This document shows positions 9,569 to 18,434 of a stretch of DNA of 64,000 nt, in pieces. The stretch's first letter is position 1. Every line of letters begins with the position of its first letter. The stretch comes from Chitinophagaceae bacterium (GTDB lineage Bacteria; Bacteroidota; Bacteroidia; Chitinophagales; Chitinophagaceae). The DNA is taken from assembly GCA_947455605.1 (NCBI GenBank), contig CANGOX010000002.1, positions 1 through 64,000 of the forward strand, given 5' to 3'. The position numbers and the translations under genes were made by a program. The notes beneath the pieces were generated by a model that saw nothing but the letters and a program-made list of their open reading frames with translations, did no database searches and had not been told where the DNA came from.

Positions 9569-10882
9569 CTACAATTTCTCCAAAAGTTCAACAACCCCTT
9601 CTTTGCGGAGGATAATATAACCAAGACGGTCGTTACTGATACCTTCTTTTAACTGGTAACTGAAAAGCAACTGGTCGTTTTTTACTGAGGTCTCGAAATA
9701 GTGGAATTGGATATTATCATATTTCTTCAGATCATCACCAATTTCATACAGATGGGTGGAAAGAATAAATAAGGCATTCTTCATTTTGCGCAATCCTTCA
9801 ATTACGGTGGTGCTGCATTTTACGGCATCCTGCTGATTCGTTCCTTTGAACAGTTCGTCTATCAATATCAGCCAGTTCTTGCCATCACTGATCTTTTCGA
9901 TCGTGTTCTTGATCCGCTGTACTTCATTAAAGAAAAAGCTTTCGCCCTTAACAATATTATCTACTACCTGAATATTACTCAATAAGCCATCAAACAAACT
10001 CAACTGCATGTCTTTGGCCGGCACGCCAATACCCAGGTGTGCGAGATAGGCAGAGACCCCTACAGCTTTGATAAATGTACTTTTACCGGCCATGTTGGCA
10101 CCGGTTAAAAAAAGAAAGTTCTTGTCTACAGACAATTCAATATCGTAGGATACCGGAACTTCCAGTAGCATATGGTGTAAACCTGTTGCCTTGATATAGG
10201 GCTCCTTGCTTTCTTTCACTTCCGGAAAACAGTAACCGAATTTTTTGCAGGCCCAGGCAATACTCATATACGCATCAAACTTGCTATAGAGTTCTACCAG
10301 TTCAAAACATTGGTTCTTGAAATGAAAACGGATAAAGCCACCATATCTTAATATCTGAACCGGTGTTAATTCTTTTTTATTCTCCCACATCATTTCCTGG
10401 ATCATCGGCTTATTCAGCAACATAGACATACGGCTTACCCAGGCAACCAGCTGTTTACTCAGGGTTTGATCCTTCAAAAGGTTTACGATCTGCTGCAGAC
10501 CTTTGGTAAAATCAATCGCATGCTCTACCGTATAACGGATAAGTGAGTAATCAGGGCCATTGAAGGTTTTATAAATAAAAGCGTTGATCGAATTGGGATG
10601 CTGTGTAAAATCATTGATCTGCGATTCATAATATCGTTCCATTACCATGATGGTGCCATTGGTAACGGTAATGGGCCAGTCTTTGGCTACCTGCATCAAT
10701 TGCCTGATGGTTTGCTGGGTATCGAGTATGTCAGCTACAGACTGCAAAGGATGACCCAGCAGATAACGCAGGTATTCCCTGCCATCATTGGTCTGGGTAT
10801 AATTAAGGTGATGAAAAACAGACTGCTCCTCTTCATGATGAAAGATAGAAAGATCGGCGAGAGTGGTTTTGTCTACCTGCAT
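9569..10882 (-). CDS. MutS-like ATPase (core/ATPase domains only)
   Basis: FLTGANMAGKSTFIKAVG, LILIDELFKGTNQQDA, 437 aa, no mismatch-recognition N-terminus. Confidence 0.85.
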   Translation of the reverse strand: MQVDKTTLADLSIFHHEEEQSVFHHLNYTQTNDGREYLRYLLGHPLQSVADILDTQQTIRQLMQVAKDWPITVTNGTIMVMERYYESQINDFTQHPNSINAFIYKTFNGPDYSLIRYTVEHAIDFTKGLQQIVNLLKDQTLSKQLVAWVSRMSMLLNKPMIQEMMWENKKELTPVQILRYGGFIRFHFKNQCFELVELYSKFDAYMSIAWACKKFGYCFPEVKESKEPYIKATGLHHMLLEVPVSYDIELSVDKNFLFLTGANMAGKSTFIKAVGVSAYLAHLGIGVPAKDMQLSLFDGLLSNIQVVDNIVKGESFFFNEVQRIKNTIEKISDGKNWLILIDELFKGTNQQDAVKCSTTVIEGLRKMKNALFILSTHLYEIGDDLKKYDNIQFHYFETSVKNDQLLFSYQLKEGISNDRLGYIILRKEGVVELLEKL

Positions 10883-10895
10883 GGGTTATTTTAAA

Positions 10896-10998
10896 GTTTG
10901 GAGTTTGGAGTTTGGAGTCTGGAGTCTGGAGTTAGGAGTTAGGAGTCTGGATTTGTTTTTTACAAGATACTCCAGACTCCTAACTCCTAACTCCAGAC
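10896..10998. repeat. Inverted heptamer tract, family B (GTYWGGA), site B1
   Basis: Eight heptamers 10896-10951 and four inverted heptamers 10971-10998; 28-bp perfect stem 10924-10951/10971-10998. Confidence 0.97.
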
Positions 10999-11009
10999 TA
11001 TTTATTTAT

Positions 11010-12350
11010 TTATCGATCAAATTGTAATCTTGCCCCCATCTGAGATTCATCAAACACCCCATTTCCATAAACCAGGTGGCCATTTACAAAAGTATGGGTG
11101 ATGGATGCCGGAAAATGAAAGCCTTCCAGTGGGCTCCAGCCACATTTGTAAAGGATATTTTCTTTGGATACGGTGTTACCTTTGTTCATATCTACCAGTA
11201 CCAGATCGGCATGATAGCCTTCCCGGATAAAGCCGCGTTCTTTGATCTGGAAACATTTGGCCACGGCATGACTCATCTTCTCCACTACTTTTTCGAGGCT
11301 GATATTTCCTTGTTTTACGTAATGGAGCATTAACTGTATCGAATGTTGAACAAGTGGCAAACCGGCATGGGCATGTTCATAGTCTTCCTGCTTTTCTGCC
11401 CAGGTATGCGGGGCATGGTCTGTTGCGATCACATCCAGCCTGTCGTCGAGTAATCCCTTCCATAAAGCCTCTCTGTTAAAGGGTGCTTTGATAGCAGGGT
11501 TACATTTGATCTGGTTGCCCAACCTTGCATAATCATCACTGGTAAAATGTAAATGGTGCACACATACTTCGGCAGTAATGCGTTTGTCTTCCAGCGGTAT
11601 CATATTGGTAAACAACTGCAATTCCTTTTCTGTACTGATATGCAGGATATGTAAACGGCTATTGTGTTTTTTAGCAAACTGAATGGCACGAAAAGAAGAT
11701 TCAAAACAGCCTTCTTCATTGCGGATAATGGGATGATCAGCAGGTTCCAGGGTTGATTTTGTTGCTTTCAATTGCTGCAGGTTGGCTTTTATGATGGCTT
11801 CATCCTCACAATGCGTAGCAATCAATAATTCAGAACCGGCAAAGATCTTATCGAGGGTAAGCGAATTATCTACCAGTAAATTTCCGGTTGAAGAACCCAT
11901 AAAGATCTTCACCCCGCAGATATCGTTTTTTCTTTTATTGGTCTTCAATACTTCTTCAATATTATCATTGGAAGTACCCATGAAAAAAGAATAATTGGCC
12001 AGTGAGGTCTTTCTGCCTATCTCATATTTGTCTTCCAGCAAAGCATGGGTAAATGCCGGAGGCTGTGTATTGGGCATTTCCATGAAGGATGTTACCCCGC
12101 CGGCCACAGCAGCTCTGGCTTCTGTATAAATATTGGCTTTATGGGTTAAGCCCGGTTCGCGAAAATGAACCTGGTCGTCTATGGCACCCGGAATCAGGAA
12201 CTGATCCTTACCTATGATCTCTTCACAATTTTCTTTTGTGGTTACTGAGTCAGCTATCCTTTCTATCCTTCCATTTTTTACCAACACATCCCCATAGATC
12301 CTTTTCCCTTCGTTAACGATACAGGTATCCTTGATTATATACTGTTTCAT
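11010..12350 (-). CDS. pyrC: Dihydroorotase
   Basis: 446 aa; IPGAIDDQVHFREPGLTHKANIYTEARAAVAGGVTSFMEMPNT; ATDHAPHT. Confidence 0.9.
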   Translation of the reverse strand: MKQYIIKDTCIVNEGKRIYGDVLVKNGRIERIADSVTTKENCEEIIGKDQFLIPGAIDDQVHFREPGLTHKANIYTEARAAVAGGVTSFMEMPNTQPPAFTHALLEDKYEIGRKTSLANYSFFMGTSNDNIEEVLKTNKRKNDICGVKIFMGSSTGNLLVDNSLTLDKIFAGSELLIATHCEDEAIIKANLQQLKATKSTLEPADHPIIRNEEGCFESSFRAIQFAKKHNSRLHILHISTEKELQLFTNMIPLEDKRITAEVCVHHLHFTSDDYARLGNQIKCNPAIKAPFNREALWKGLLDDRLDVIATDHAPHTWAEKQEDYEHAHAGLPLVQHSIQLMLHYVKQGNISLEKVVEKMSHAVAKCFQIKERGFIREGYHADLVLVDMNKGNTVSKENILYKCGWSPLEGFHFPASITHTFVNGHLVYGNGVFDESQMGARLQFDR

Positions 12351-12425
12351 ATGTGCTGTTTATGGAAAATCGGTGTAACTGATGCAATTTATTAAATACA
12401 TCAGCAGCTTTTCCTATTACCGGCA

Positions 12426-13148
12426 TTAATCTTCGAAATGAATAGAAAAAACCACCATCCGCGAAAGGATCTGGTCCAATACATTTGAGTATTTAAGGGC
12501 AGGATCCAATTGGTGTAGATTGCTGAGCCCATTGCTGATCTTGATCTCCGGAGAAACGGTTACAAAGGGTAGATAAAAATTAAATCCCAGTCCCAGCTCA
12601 AACCCCAGATCATTGGCTTTCAGTTTAATGATATCATCCACATTTCTGGCAGCCGAATTGCTGGAGAGATCATAATCATATTTTAAACCCGCTAACAGAT
12701 AAGTACGGAAATTGCCGATCCTGTCTGAATTAAATTTGACCTGAAAAGGAAAACTTACCAGCGTAGAAGGCAATACCTGATTCTGAAACAATGATTCGCC
12801 GGGTTTGCCTTTACTCAGTGTGTACGCAATGTATTTTGATCCGCCAATGATCAGCTGTGGGTTGGCTCTTACCTGAAAATGATCGCTCAAGCGGGCCGTA
12901 GCCATCAAACCCATGGCAATACCCCCACTGGAACCCGGTTGGGCAACCATGATGGAATCACTTTGCAGAAACTGCGCCGATTTTGAAATATGTAAGGTTG
13001 AAGTATTATACCCCAGGGTTAGGCCAAAATAATAGACCAGATCGTCGTGATAACGACGATACAACTCCTTCTGTGCATGTAATTGAGATGCACAGAAAAT
13101 AGAGGCAATAATGAGCAGGACTACTTGCTTCCGCAGTAAATAGTGCAT
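12426..13148 (-). CDS. PorT-like outer membrane beta-barrel protein
   Basis: Signal peptide and beta-barrel pattern; position directly after the UbiE/MenG methyltransferase gene. Confidence 0.7.
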   Translation of the reverse strand: MHYLLRKQVVLLIIASIFCASQLHAQKELYRRYHDDLVYYFGLTLGYNTSTLHISKSAQFLQSDSIMVAQPGSSGGIAMGLMATARLSDHFQVRANPQLIIGGSKYIAYTLSKGKPGESLFQNQVLPSTLVSFPFQVKFNSDRIGNFRTYLLAGLKYDYDLSSNSAARNVDDIIKLKANDLGFELGLGFNFYLPFVTVSPEIKISNGLSNLHQLDPALKYSNVLDQILSRMVVFSIHFED

Positions 13149-13864
13149 ATTCCGAAACTAAGCTTTTTCAAATAAGTTTGGGTAAATCCTGCGTCATGCA
13201 TAATGGTTAAGAAAGTTTGTCCTTCAGGGAAGGCCTGAACACTATCGTTCAAATATTGGTATGCGTCTTTATTCTTTGAGAACAGTTTGCCGATGGCCGG
13301 AGTGATCTTGTTCATATAAAAATTGAACAGAACCGACAGAAACCCTGCATCAGCCTTTGAAAATTCGAGTACTACCAGTTTGCCACCGGGCTTTAACACT
13401 CTGAGCATTTCTCTCAATCCTTTTTCCAGGTTTTGAAAATTACGAACGCCAAATGCTACGGTGATGGCATCAAAGCTGTTATCTTCAAAACGGATCACTT
13501 CACTATCCCCTGCCAGCAGTTCAATATGCTGATTAAGTGCTAGTTTTTCGAGTTTCTTCCTGCCCAGATCCAGCATACCATCCGAAATATCGATACCCGT
13601 GATCTTATCGGGTTTCAGCATGTTATAGGTAAGAATGGCTACATCACCGGTACCCGTTGCTACATCCAGTATCTTCTTCGGCGCCAGTGCTTTTAACTGG
13701 CTGATGGCCTTCTTTCTCCACCAGATATCAATACCCACGCTGAGGAAACGGTTCAGGAAATCATAGCGGTAAGCTATGCTGTTGAACATATCAGCTACCT
13801 GTTCTTTCTTGTTCAGTTCACTATCCTGGTAAGGCACTACCTCATCGTGCGCAAATTTCGCCAT
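13121..13864 (-). CDS. ubiE: Demethylmenaquinone methyltransferase
   Basis: FNSIAYRYDFLNRFLSVGIDIWWRKKAI, DVATGTGDVAI, FGVRNFQNLEKGLREMLRVLKPGGKLVVLEFS; start ATG at 13864. Confidence 0.93.
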   Translation of the reverse strand: MAKFAHDEVVPYQDSELNKKEQVADMFNSIAYRYDFLNRFLSVGIDIWWRKKAISQLKALAPKKILDVATGTGDVAILTYNMLKPDKITGIDISDGMLDLGRKKLEKLALNQHIELLAGDSEVIRFEDNSFDAITVAFGVRNFQNLEKGLREMLRVLKPGGKLVVLEFSKADAGFLSVLFNFYMNKITPAIGKLFSKNKDAYQYLNDSVQAFPEGQTFLTIMHDAGFTQTYLKKLSFGICTIYCGSK

Positions 13865-14011
13865 AGGCTGCGAAGATATTGATTTTCTGCAGCAGAGAGC
13901 CTTAGTGTCAAGGCTTTGTGTACCGTATGGCGTTAATATTTCACAAAAATTCTTTGCCAAAGGTGGTTCTTTATGCAAAACGGTGATAACCTGCGTATTA
14001 TCTTCGTTGCA

Positions 14012-14938
14012 ATGAAGGCGCGTATTTACAGATCAACGGGTTCCTGGTATTTCGCAAAGGCGGAGGATGGTAAGGTATACCAGGCCCGGATCAAGGGTGT
14101 TTTCAAGATCGGAGATATCACGTCAACCAACCCAATCGCGGTAGGTGACGAGGTGGATATGGAAATTGAAGATATTGCGGAAGAATCTGCTATGATCGAT
14201 CATATTTACGACCGACGTAATTATGTGGCAAGGGTATCTCCGCATAACCGCAGACAGCACCATATCATTGCTTCCAACCTGGATCAAAGTATTCTGTTCG
14301 CAACATTAAAAGACCCCAAAACTTCGCAGGGCTTTATAGACAGGTTTCTGGTTTCCTGCGAATCCTATCATATTCCTGCCATTATCGTTTTTAATAAATC
14401 TGATCTGTACCGAAAAAAAGAGCTGGAAAAATTTGCACTGGTGAAAGAGATCTATGAAACGGTGGGTTACAAAGTAGTGCTGGCCAGTGTGCAGAATAAT
14501 GAAGGGGTAGATGAAGTGAAAAGCCTTTTACATAATAAGACCACTTTATTGAGCGGACATAGCGGTGTAGGTAAGTCTACTTTTATCAATGCCATTTTTC
14601 CTGATTTTGACCTGCGTACGCAGGAGGTAAGTGGATGGAGCGGAAAAGGATTACATACCACTACATTCGCAGAAATGTTCGACCTGCCAACCGGTGGCCG
14701 GATCATTGATACGCCCGGTGTGCGTGAATTTGGCTTGGTCGATATCAGCAAACAGGAACTCTCACACTATTTTCCTGAGATGAAAAGGCTGATCAACGAC
14801 TGTCAGTTCAATAACTGTATGCACATTAATGAACCGGGCTGTGCGGTAAAAGATGCAGTGAACAAAGGAACGGTATCAGTAGATAGATATGCCAGTTACC
14901 TGACCATTTTAGATACGATGGAAGATAACCTCTACTAA
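14012..14938 (+). CDS. rsgA: Ribosome small subunit-dependent GTPase A
   Basis: LLSGHSGVGKSTFINAIFP, IDTPGVREFGL, C-terminal CQFNNCMHINEPGCAVK zinc motif. Confidence 0.95.
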   Translation: MKARIYRSTGSWYFAKAEDGKVYQARIKGVFKIGDITSTNPIAVGDEVDMEIEDIAEESAMIDHIYDRRNYVARVSPHNRRQHHIIASNLDQSILFATLKDPKTSQGFIDRFLVSCESYHIPAIIVFNKSDLYRKKELEKFALVKEIYETVGYKVVLASVQNNEGVDEVKSLLHNKTTLLSGHSGVGKSTFINAIFPDFDLRTQEVSGWSGKGLHTTTFAEMFDLPTGGRIIDTPGVREFGLVDISKQELSHYFPEMKRLINDCQFNNCMHINEPGCAVKDAVNKGTVSVDRYASYLTILDTMEDNLY

Positions 14939-14955
14939 GGATCAACAATACCTGT

Positions 14956-15180
14956 TCAATAGTTGAACACTTTTCCCTGCTTATATTTTTTATTGGCTTT
15001 TTTGGCAGCTTTTATGGCAACCGGATCACCTGCCATCAGTCTTTCTGCGCCGATATTGTTGGTGGTAGGACACCCATTCTTTTCTTTACCCAAATGCAAT
15101 AGCCTGCAGGAACCAAGCAGGATGATGCATAGCGCCAATAACACAAACTTTTGTATATGCTTATTTTTTGGGAGCATCAT
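14956..15180 (-). CDS. Small hypothetical lipoprotein
   Basis: ILLGSCRLL lipobox; NGCPTTNNIGAERLMAGDPVAIKAAKKANKKYK; start near 15177-15180. Confidence 0.65.
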   Translation of the reverse strand: MMLPKNKHIQKFVLLALCIILLGSCRLLHLGKEKNGCPTTNNIGAERLMAGDPVAIKAAKKANKKYKQGKVFNY

Positions 15181-15697
15181 TTGATTCGCTGTACCAGGAC
15201 GCATATTTAATATAGTTATTGGCAATTCTGTCTATTTCACCGCTAATGAGTTCTTTAGAGATATCCTTTACTTTTTTGGCAGGAACACCAGCATAGATAC
15301 TGCCTGCTTCTACAACGGTTCCTTCCAGTAAAACAGCGCCGGCTGCGATGATCGAATTGCTGTGTACCACGCATTTATCCATTACGATCGAACCCATGCC
15401 GATCAATACATTATCGTGTAAGGTACAGCCATGTACCATGGCATTATGACCGATGGATACATTATTGCCGATCTCAGTAGGGTTCTTTTGATAGGTGCAA
15501 TGGATGATCGCACCATCCTGGATATTTACTTTATTGCCTATTTTGATATAATGTACATCACCCCTTATCACGGCATTGAACCAGATGCTGCAATCATTAC
15601 CCATCACCACATCGCCAACGATGGTGGCATTGGGGGCTACAAAACAATTTTCACCAAATTGGGGATGTTTTCCGAGAATAGGGAGGATGGTTGCCAT
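15161..15697 (-). CDS. Gamma carbonic anhydrase family (left-handed beta-helix) protein
   Basis: FVAPNATIVGDVVMGNDCSIWFNAVIRGDV, hexapeptide repeats, IGHNAMVHGC. Confidence 0.92.
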   Translation of the reverse strand: MATILPILGKHPQFGENCFVAPNATIVGDVVMGNDCSIWFNAVIRGDVHYIKIGNKVNIQDGAIIHCTYQKNPTEIGNNVSIGHNAMVHGCTLHDNVLIGMGSIVMDKCVVHSNSIIAAGAVLLEGTVVEAGSIYAGVPAKKVKDISKELISGEIDRIANNYIKYASWYSESNDAPKK

Positions 15698-15704
15698 AGA
15701 GAAA

Positions 15705-15840
15705 AGTTGACAGATGTTAGATGATAGTTGACAGATTTGCAGAATGAAGGTAACTTTATTAAAAGAATTTTACAATCACAGGTTATAAAAATCCATAACC
15801 AAGGGATTTTTCAACATCAGTTATCTAACAACTAACATCT
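15705..15840. repeat. Heptamer tracts, family F, inverted arms
   Basis: agttgac|agatgtt|agatgat|agttgac|agatttg (15705-15739) and ctaacaa|ctaacat|ct (15825-15840); agatgttag/ctaacatct complementary. Confidence 0.8.
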
Positions 15841-15843
15841 TTA

Positions 15844-17031
15844 ATGAACAACCGGCAACTTTTTTTACAACATATCGCCCAAACATCACCTGCACCCATT
15901 GGTATTGAAATGGTAAAAGCGCAGGGCATTCATTTATTTGATGCAGCAGGAAAGAAATATGTAGATATGATCTCCGGTTTCAGTGTTTGTAATATCGGCC
16001 ATTCTCATCCCAAGGTTATAAAAGCCGTGCAGGATCAGGCTGCAGAATATATGCACCTGATCGTTTATGGAGAATTTATTGAATCGCCACAGACCACATA
16101 CGCTAAATTATTAACCGATCATTTACCGGCTTCTTTAAACTGTGTGTACTTTACCAATAGTGGTGCAGAAGCAACAGAAGGTGCGATGAAGCTGGCCAAG
16201 CGTGTTACGGGCCGTTCAAAGATCATCGCTTTTAATAAAGGGTATCATGGAAGCACACAAGGTGCCTTAAGTGTGATGGGAGATGAATACTGGCGCAATG
16301 CGTTCAGACCTTTATTGCCGGATGTGCATCATTATGATTATAACAGTTGGGATGTGATAGATGCAATTGATGCACAGACAGCCTGTGTGATACTCGAAAC
16401 CGTTCAGGCAGAAAGCGGGATCATTGCCCCCGATAAAACATGGATACAGGCCATCCGAAAAAAATGTGATGACAATTGTGTGTTATTCATTCTGGATGAG
16501 ATACAGGCAGGCTTTGGCAGAACCGGCTCTCTCTGGGCATTTGAACAATTCGACATAGTGCCGGATATATTATTACTCGGTAAGGCATTGGGTGGGGGAA
16601 TGCCTTTGGGTGCATTCATTGCCAATCAAAAGATGATGAACACTTTAACCTATGATCCCGTACTTGGACATATTACTACATTTGGTGGACATCCCGTTTC
16701 GTGTGCAGCAGGCAAAGCTGCATTGGAAGTTCTGCTTGAAGGAAAATTTATTGAAGAAGTAAAACGAAAAGAAAAGATACTCCAACAAAATCTTGTTCAT
16801 CCAGCCATCCTGTCGTACCGTAGTTTTGGACTCTGGATGTCATTACAATTTGCTACTGATGAATTAACCCGTGCCATCATCCATCGATGTATTAATAATG
16901 GATTAATAACAGACTGGTTCCTCTTCGCCGGCAACAGAATGCGCATTGCCCCTCCATTAATTATTACTGATGAGCAGCTAATAGAAATGTGCAAAGTAAT
17001 TATTCAAAGTATTGATGAGGCTGAACGCTAA
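15844..17031 (+). CDS. Class III (aspartate/acetylornithine-type) aminotransferase
   Basis: YFTNSGAEATEGAMKLAKR, FNKGYHGSTQGALS, LDEIQAGFGRTGSLWAFE, LLGKALGGGMPLGAF. Confidence 0.92.
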   Translation: MNNRQLFLQHIAQTSPAPIGIEMVKAQGIHLFDAAGKKYVDMISGFSVCNIGHSHPKVIKAVQDQAAEYMHLIVYGEFIESPQTTYAKLLTDHLPASLNCVYFTNSGAEATEGAMKLAKRVTGRSKIIAFNKGYHGSTQGALSVMGDEYWRNAFRPLLPDVHHYDYNSWDVIDAIDAQTACVILETVQAESGIIAPDKTWIQAIRKKCDDNCVLFILDEIQAGFGRTGSLWAFEQFDIVPDILLLGKALGGGMPLGAFIANQKMMNTLTYDPVLGHITTFGGHPVSCAAGKAALEVLLEGKFIEEVKRKEKILQQNLVHPAILSYRSFGLWMSLQFATDELTRAIIHRCINNGLITDWFLFAGNRMRIAPPLIITDEQLIEMCKVIIQSIDEAER

Positions 17032-17050
17032 ATGCGCAACGCTTAACGCG
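17023..17050. repeat. Heptamer tract overlapping aminotransferase stop codon
   Basis: gaacgct|aaatgcg|caacgct|taacgcg. Confidence 0.6.
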
Positions 17051-17085
17051 AGGATTGTATTCTTAAGGCGGCTATAAAATGAAAT

Positions 17086-17120
17086 AATTACTAATTTCTA
17101 ATTATTAATTACTAATTATT
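17086..17120. repeat. Heptamer tract, family G (AATTNYT x5)
   Basis: aattact|aatttct|aattatt|aattact|aattatt. Confidence 0.85.
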
Positions 17121-18255
17121 TAGACGGTTCCATCCTGCAAAACCTGCTATACAATTTTTCGTAAATAGGAATGATATTGGTGATATCAAAGCGTACTGCC
17201 TGTTGATAAGCAGCTTCTTTCATTGTGGCCAGTTTTGCTTCATCTTTCAGCAGGAGAATAGCAGATTGACTCATGGCGTTCACATCTCCCACATCCGAAA
17301 GGAAACCGGTTTTTCCTTCAATATTGATCTCTGCCAAACCACCTGCATTGGTACTGATCACCACTACTCTGGCGGCCATGGCTTCCAGTGCGGCCAGACC
17401 AAAACTTTCATATTCTGATGGTAAAAGGAACACATCGCTAACGGCAAGAATATCTTCCATCTGTTCCTGCTTGCCTAAAAAACGAACATCTTCATCAACA
17501 CCCAAGGCCCTGGCCAGCTCTTCGGTTGCAGGCCTTTCGGGGCCATCACCCACCATCAATAATTTGGCAGGCATTTCTTTGCGAACTGCTGCAAAGATCT
17601 TTACCACATCATCTACCCTTTTTACTTTTCTGAAATTAGAAGCATGGATCAATACCTTTTCGCCATTGGGTGCAATCACTTTTCTGAAAGCGTCAATAGG
17701 TTTTTTATTGAACCGGGTTACATCCACAAAATTGTGGATCACTTCTATTTCTTTATGGATTGCAAAGGATTTATACGTTTCTTCTTTCAGGTTATGCGAA
17801 ACGGCTGTGATGGCATCACTCTCGTTGATAGAAAAGGTTACAACGGGTTCATAGGTCTTGTCTTTTCCAACCAAAGTAATATCCGTTCCGTGCAGCGTAG
17901 TGATCACCGGCACATTTCTTCCGTTCTTTTGCTTTACGATCTGTTTGGCCATATAAGCTGCTGAAGCATGCGGTATTGCATAATGTACATGCAGTAGATC
18001 GAGATCATGGTTCATGATCACATCCACCATGGTACTGGCCAATGCCACTTCATAAGGTGGGTAATCAAATAAAGGATAGGTAGGTACCCTAACTTCATGA
18101 TAAAAAATATTGGCATTGAACACGTTCAGTCGAACGGGTTGCTGGTATGTGATAAAATGCACCTGATGACCCTCATCGGCAAGCGCCTTCCCCAACTCTG
18201 TGGCCAATACACCGCTACCTCCAAAAGTAGGATAGCAAACAATCCCTATACGCAT
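17116..18255 (-). CDS. bshA: N-acetyl-alpha-D-glucosaminyl L-malate synthase (bacillithiol biosynthesis)
   Basis: MRIGIVCYPTFGGSGVLATELGKALADEGHQVHFITYQQPVRL; GT4 pattern; VFLLPSEYESFGLAALEAMA. Confidence 0.95.
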   Translation of the reverse strand: MRIGIVCYPTFGGSGVLATELGKALADEGHQVHFITYQQPVRLNVFNANIFYHEVRVPTYPLFDYPPYEVALASTMVDVIMNHDLDLLHVHYAIPHASAAYMAKQIVKQKNGRNVPVITTLHGTDITLVGKDKTYEPVVTFSINESDAITAVSHNLKEETYKSFAIHKEIEVIHNFVDVTRFNKKPIDAFRKVIAPNGEKVLIHASNFRKVKRVDDVVKIFAAVRKEMPAKLLMVGDGPERPATEELARALGVDEDVRFLGKQEQMEDILAVSDVFLLPSEYESFGLAALEAMAARVVVISTNAGGLAEINIEGKTGFLSDVGDVNAMSQSAILLLKDEAKLATMKEAAYQQAVRFDITNIIPIYEKLYSRFCRMEPSK

Positions 18256-18264
18256 ATAACTTCA

Positions 18265-18342
18265 GTTTGGGGTTTGGAGTTAGGGGTTTGGGGTTGATAA
18301 TTCATTTTTTGTGAAATGAACGCCAAACTCCAAACGCCAAAC
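18265..18342. repeat. Inverted heptamer tract, family B, site B2
   Basis: gtttggg|gtttgga|gttaggg|gtttggg (18265-18292) versus gccaaac|tccaaac|gccaaac (18322-18342). Confidence 0.92.
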
Positions 18343-18434
18343 CGATTTCTTTTGCAAGTAACCATTTTTTCTCCATTCCGCAGATTCCATTCATCCCTCT
18401 TGGTCAAACAGTACAAATACTTAACTTTAGCGCT

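Noticed and set aside
9569-10882. Truncated mutS as pseudogene
   Set aside because: Intact ORF with complete ATPase motifs; N-terminally short MutS-like proteins are a normal family.
10896-10998. Possible CRISPR-like array
   Set aside because: Units are 7 nt with no spacers and no cas genes in the window; it is a tandem heptamer/inverted repeat.
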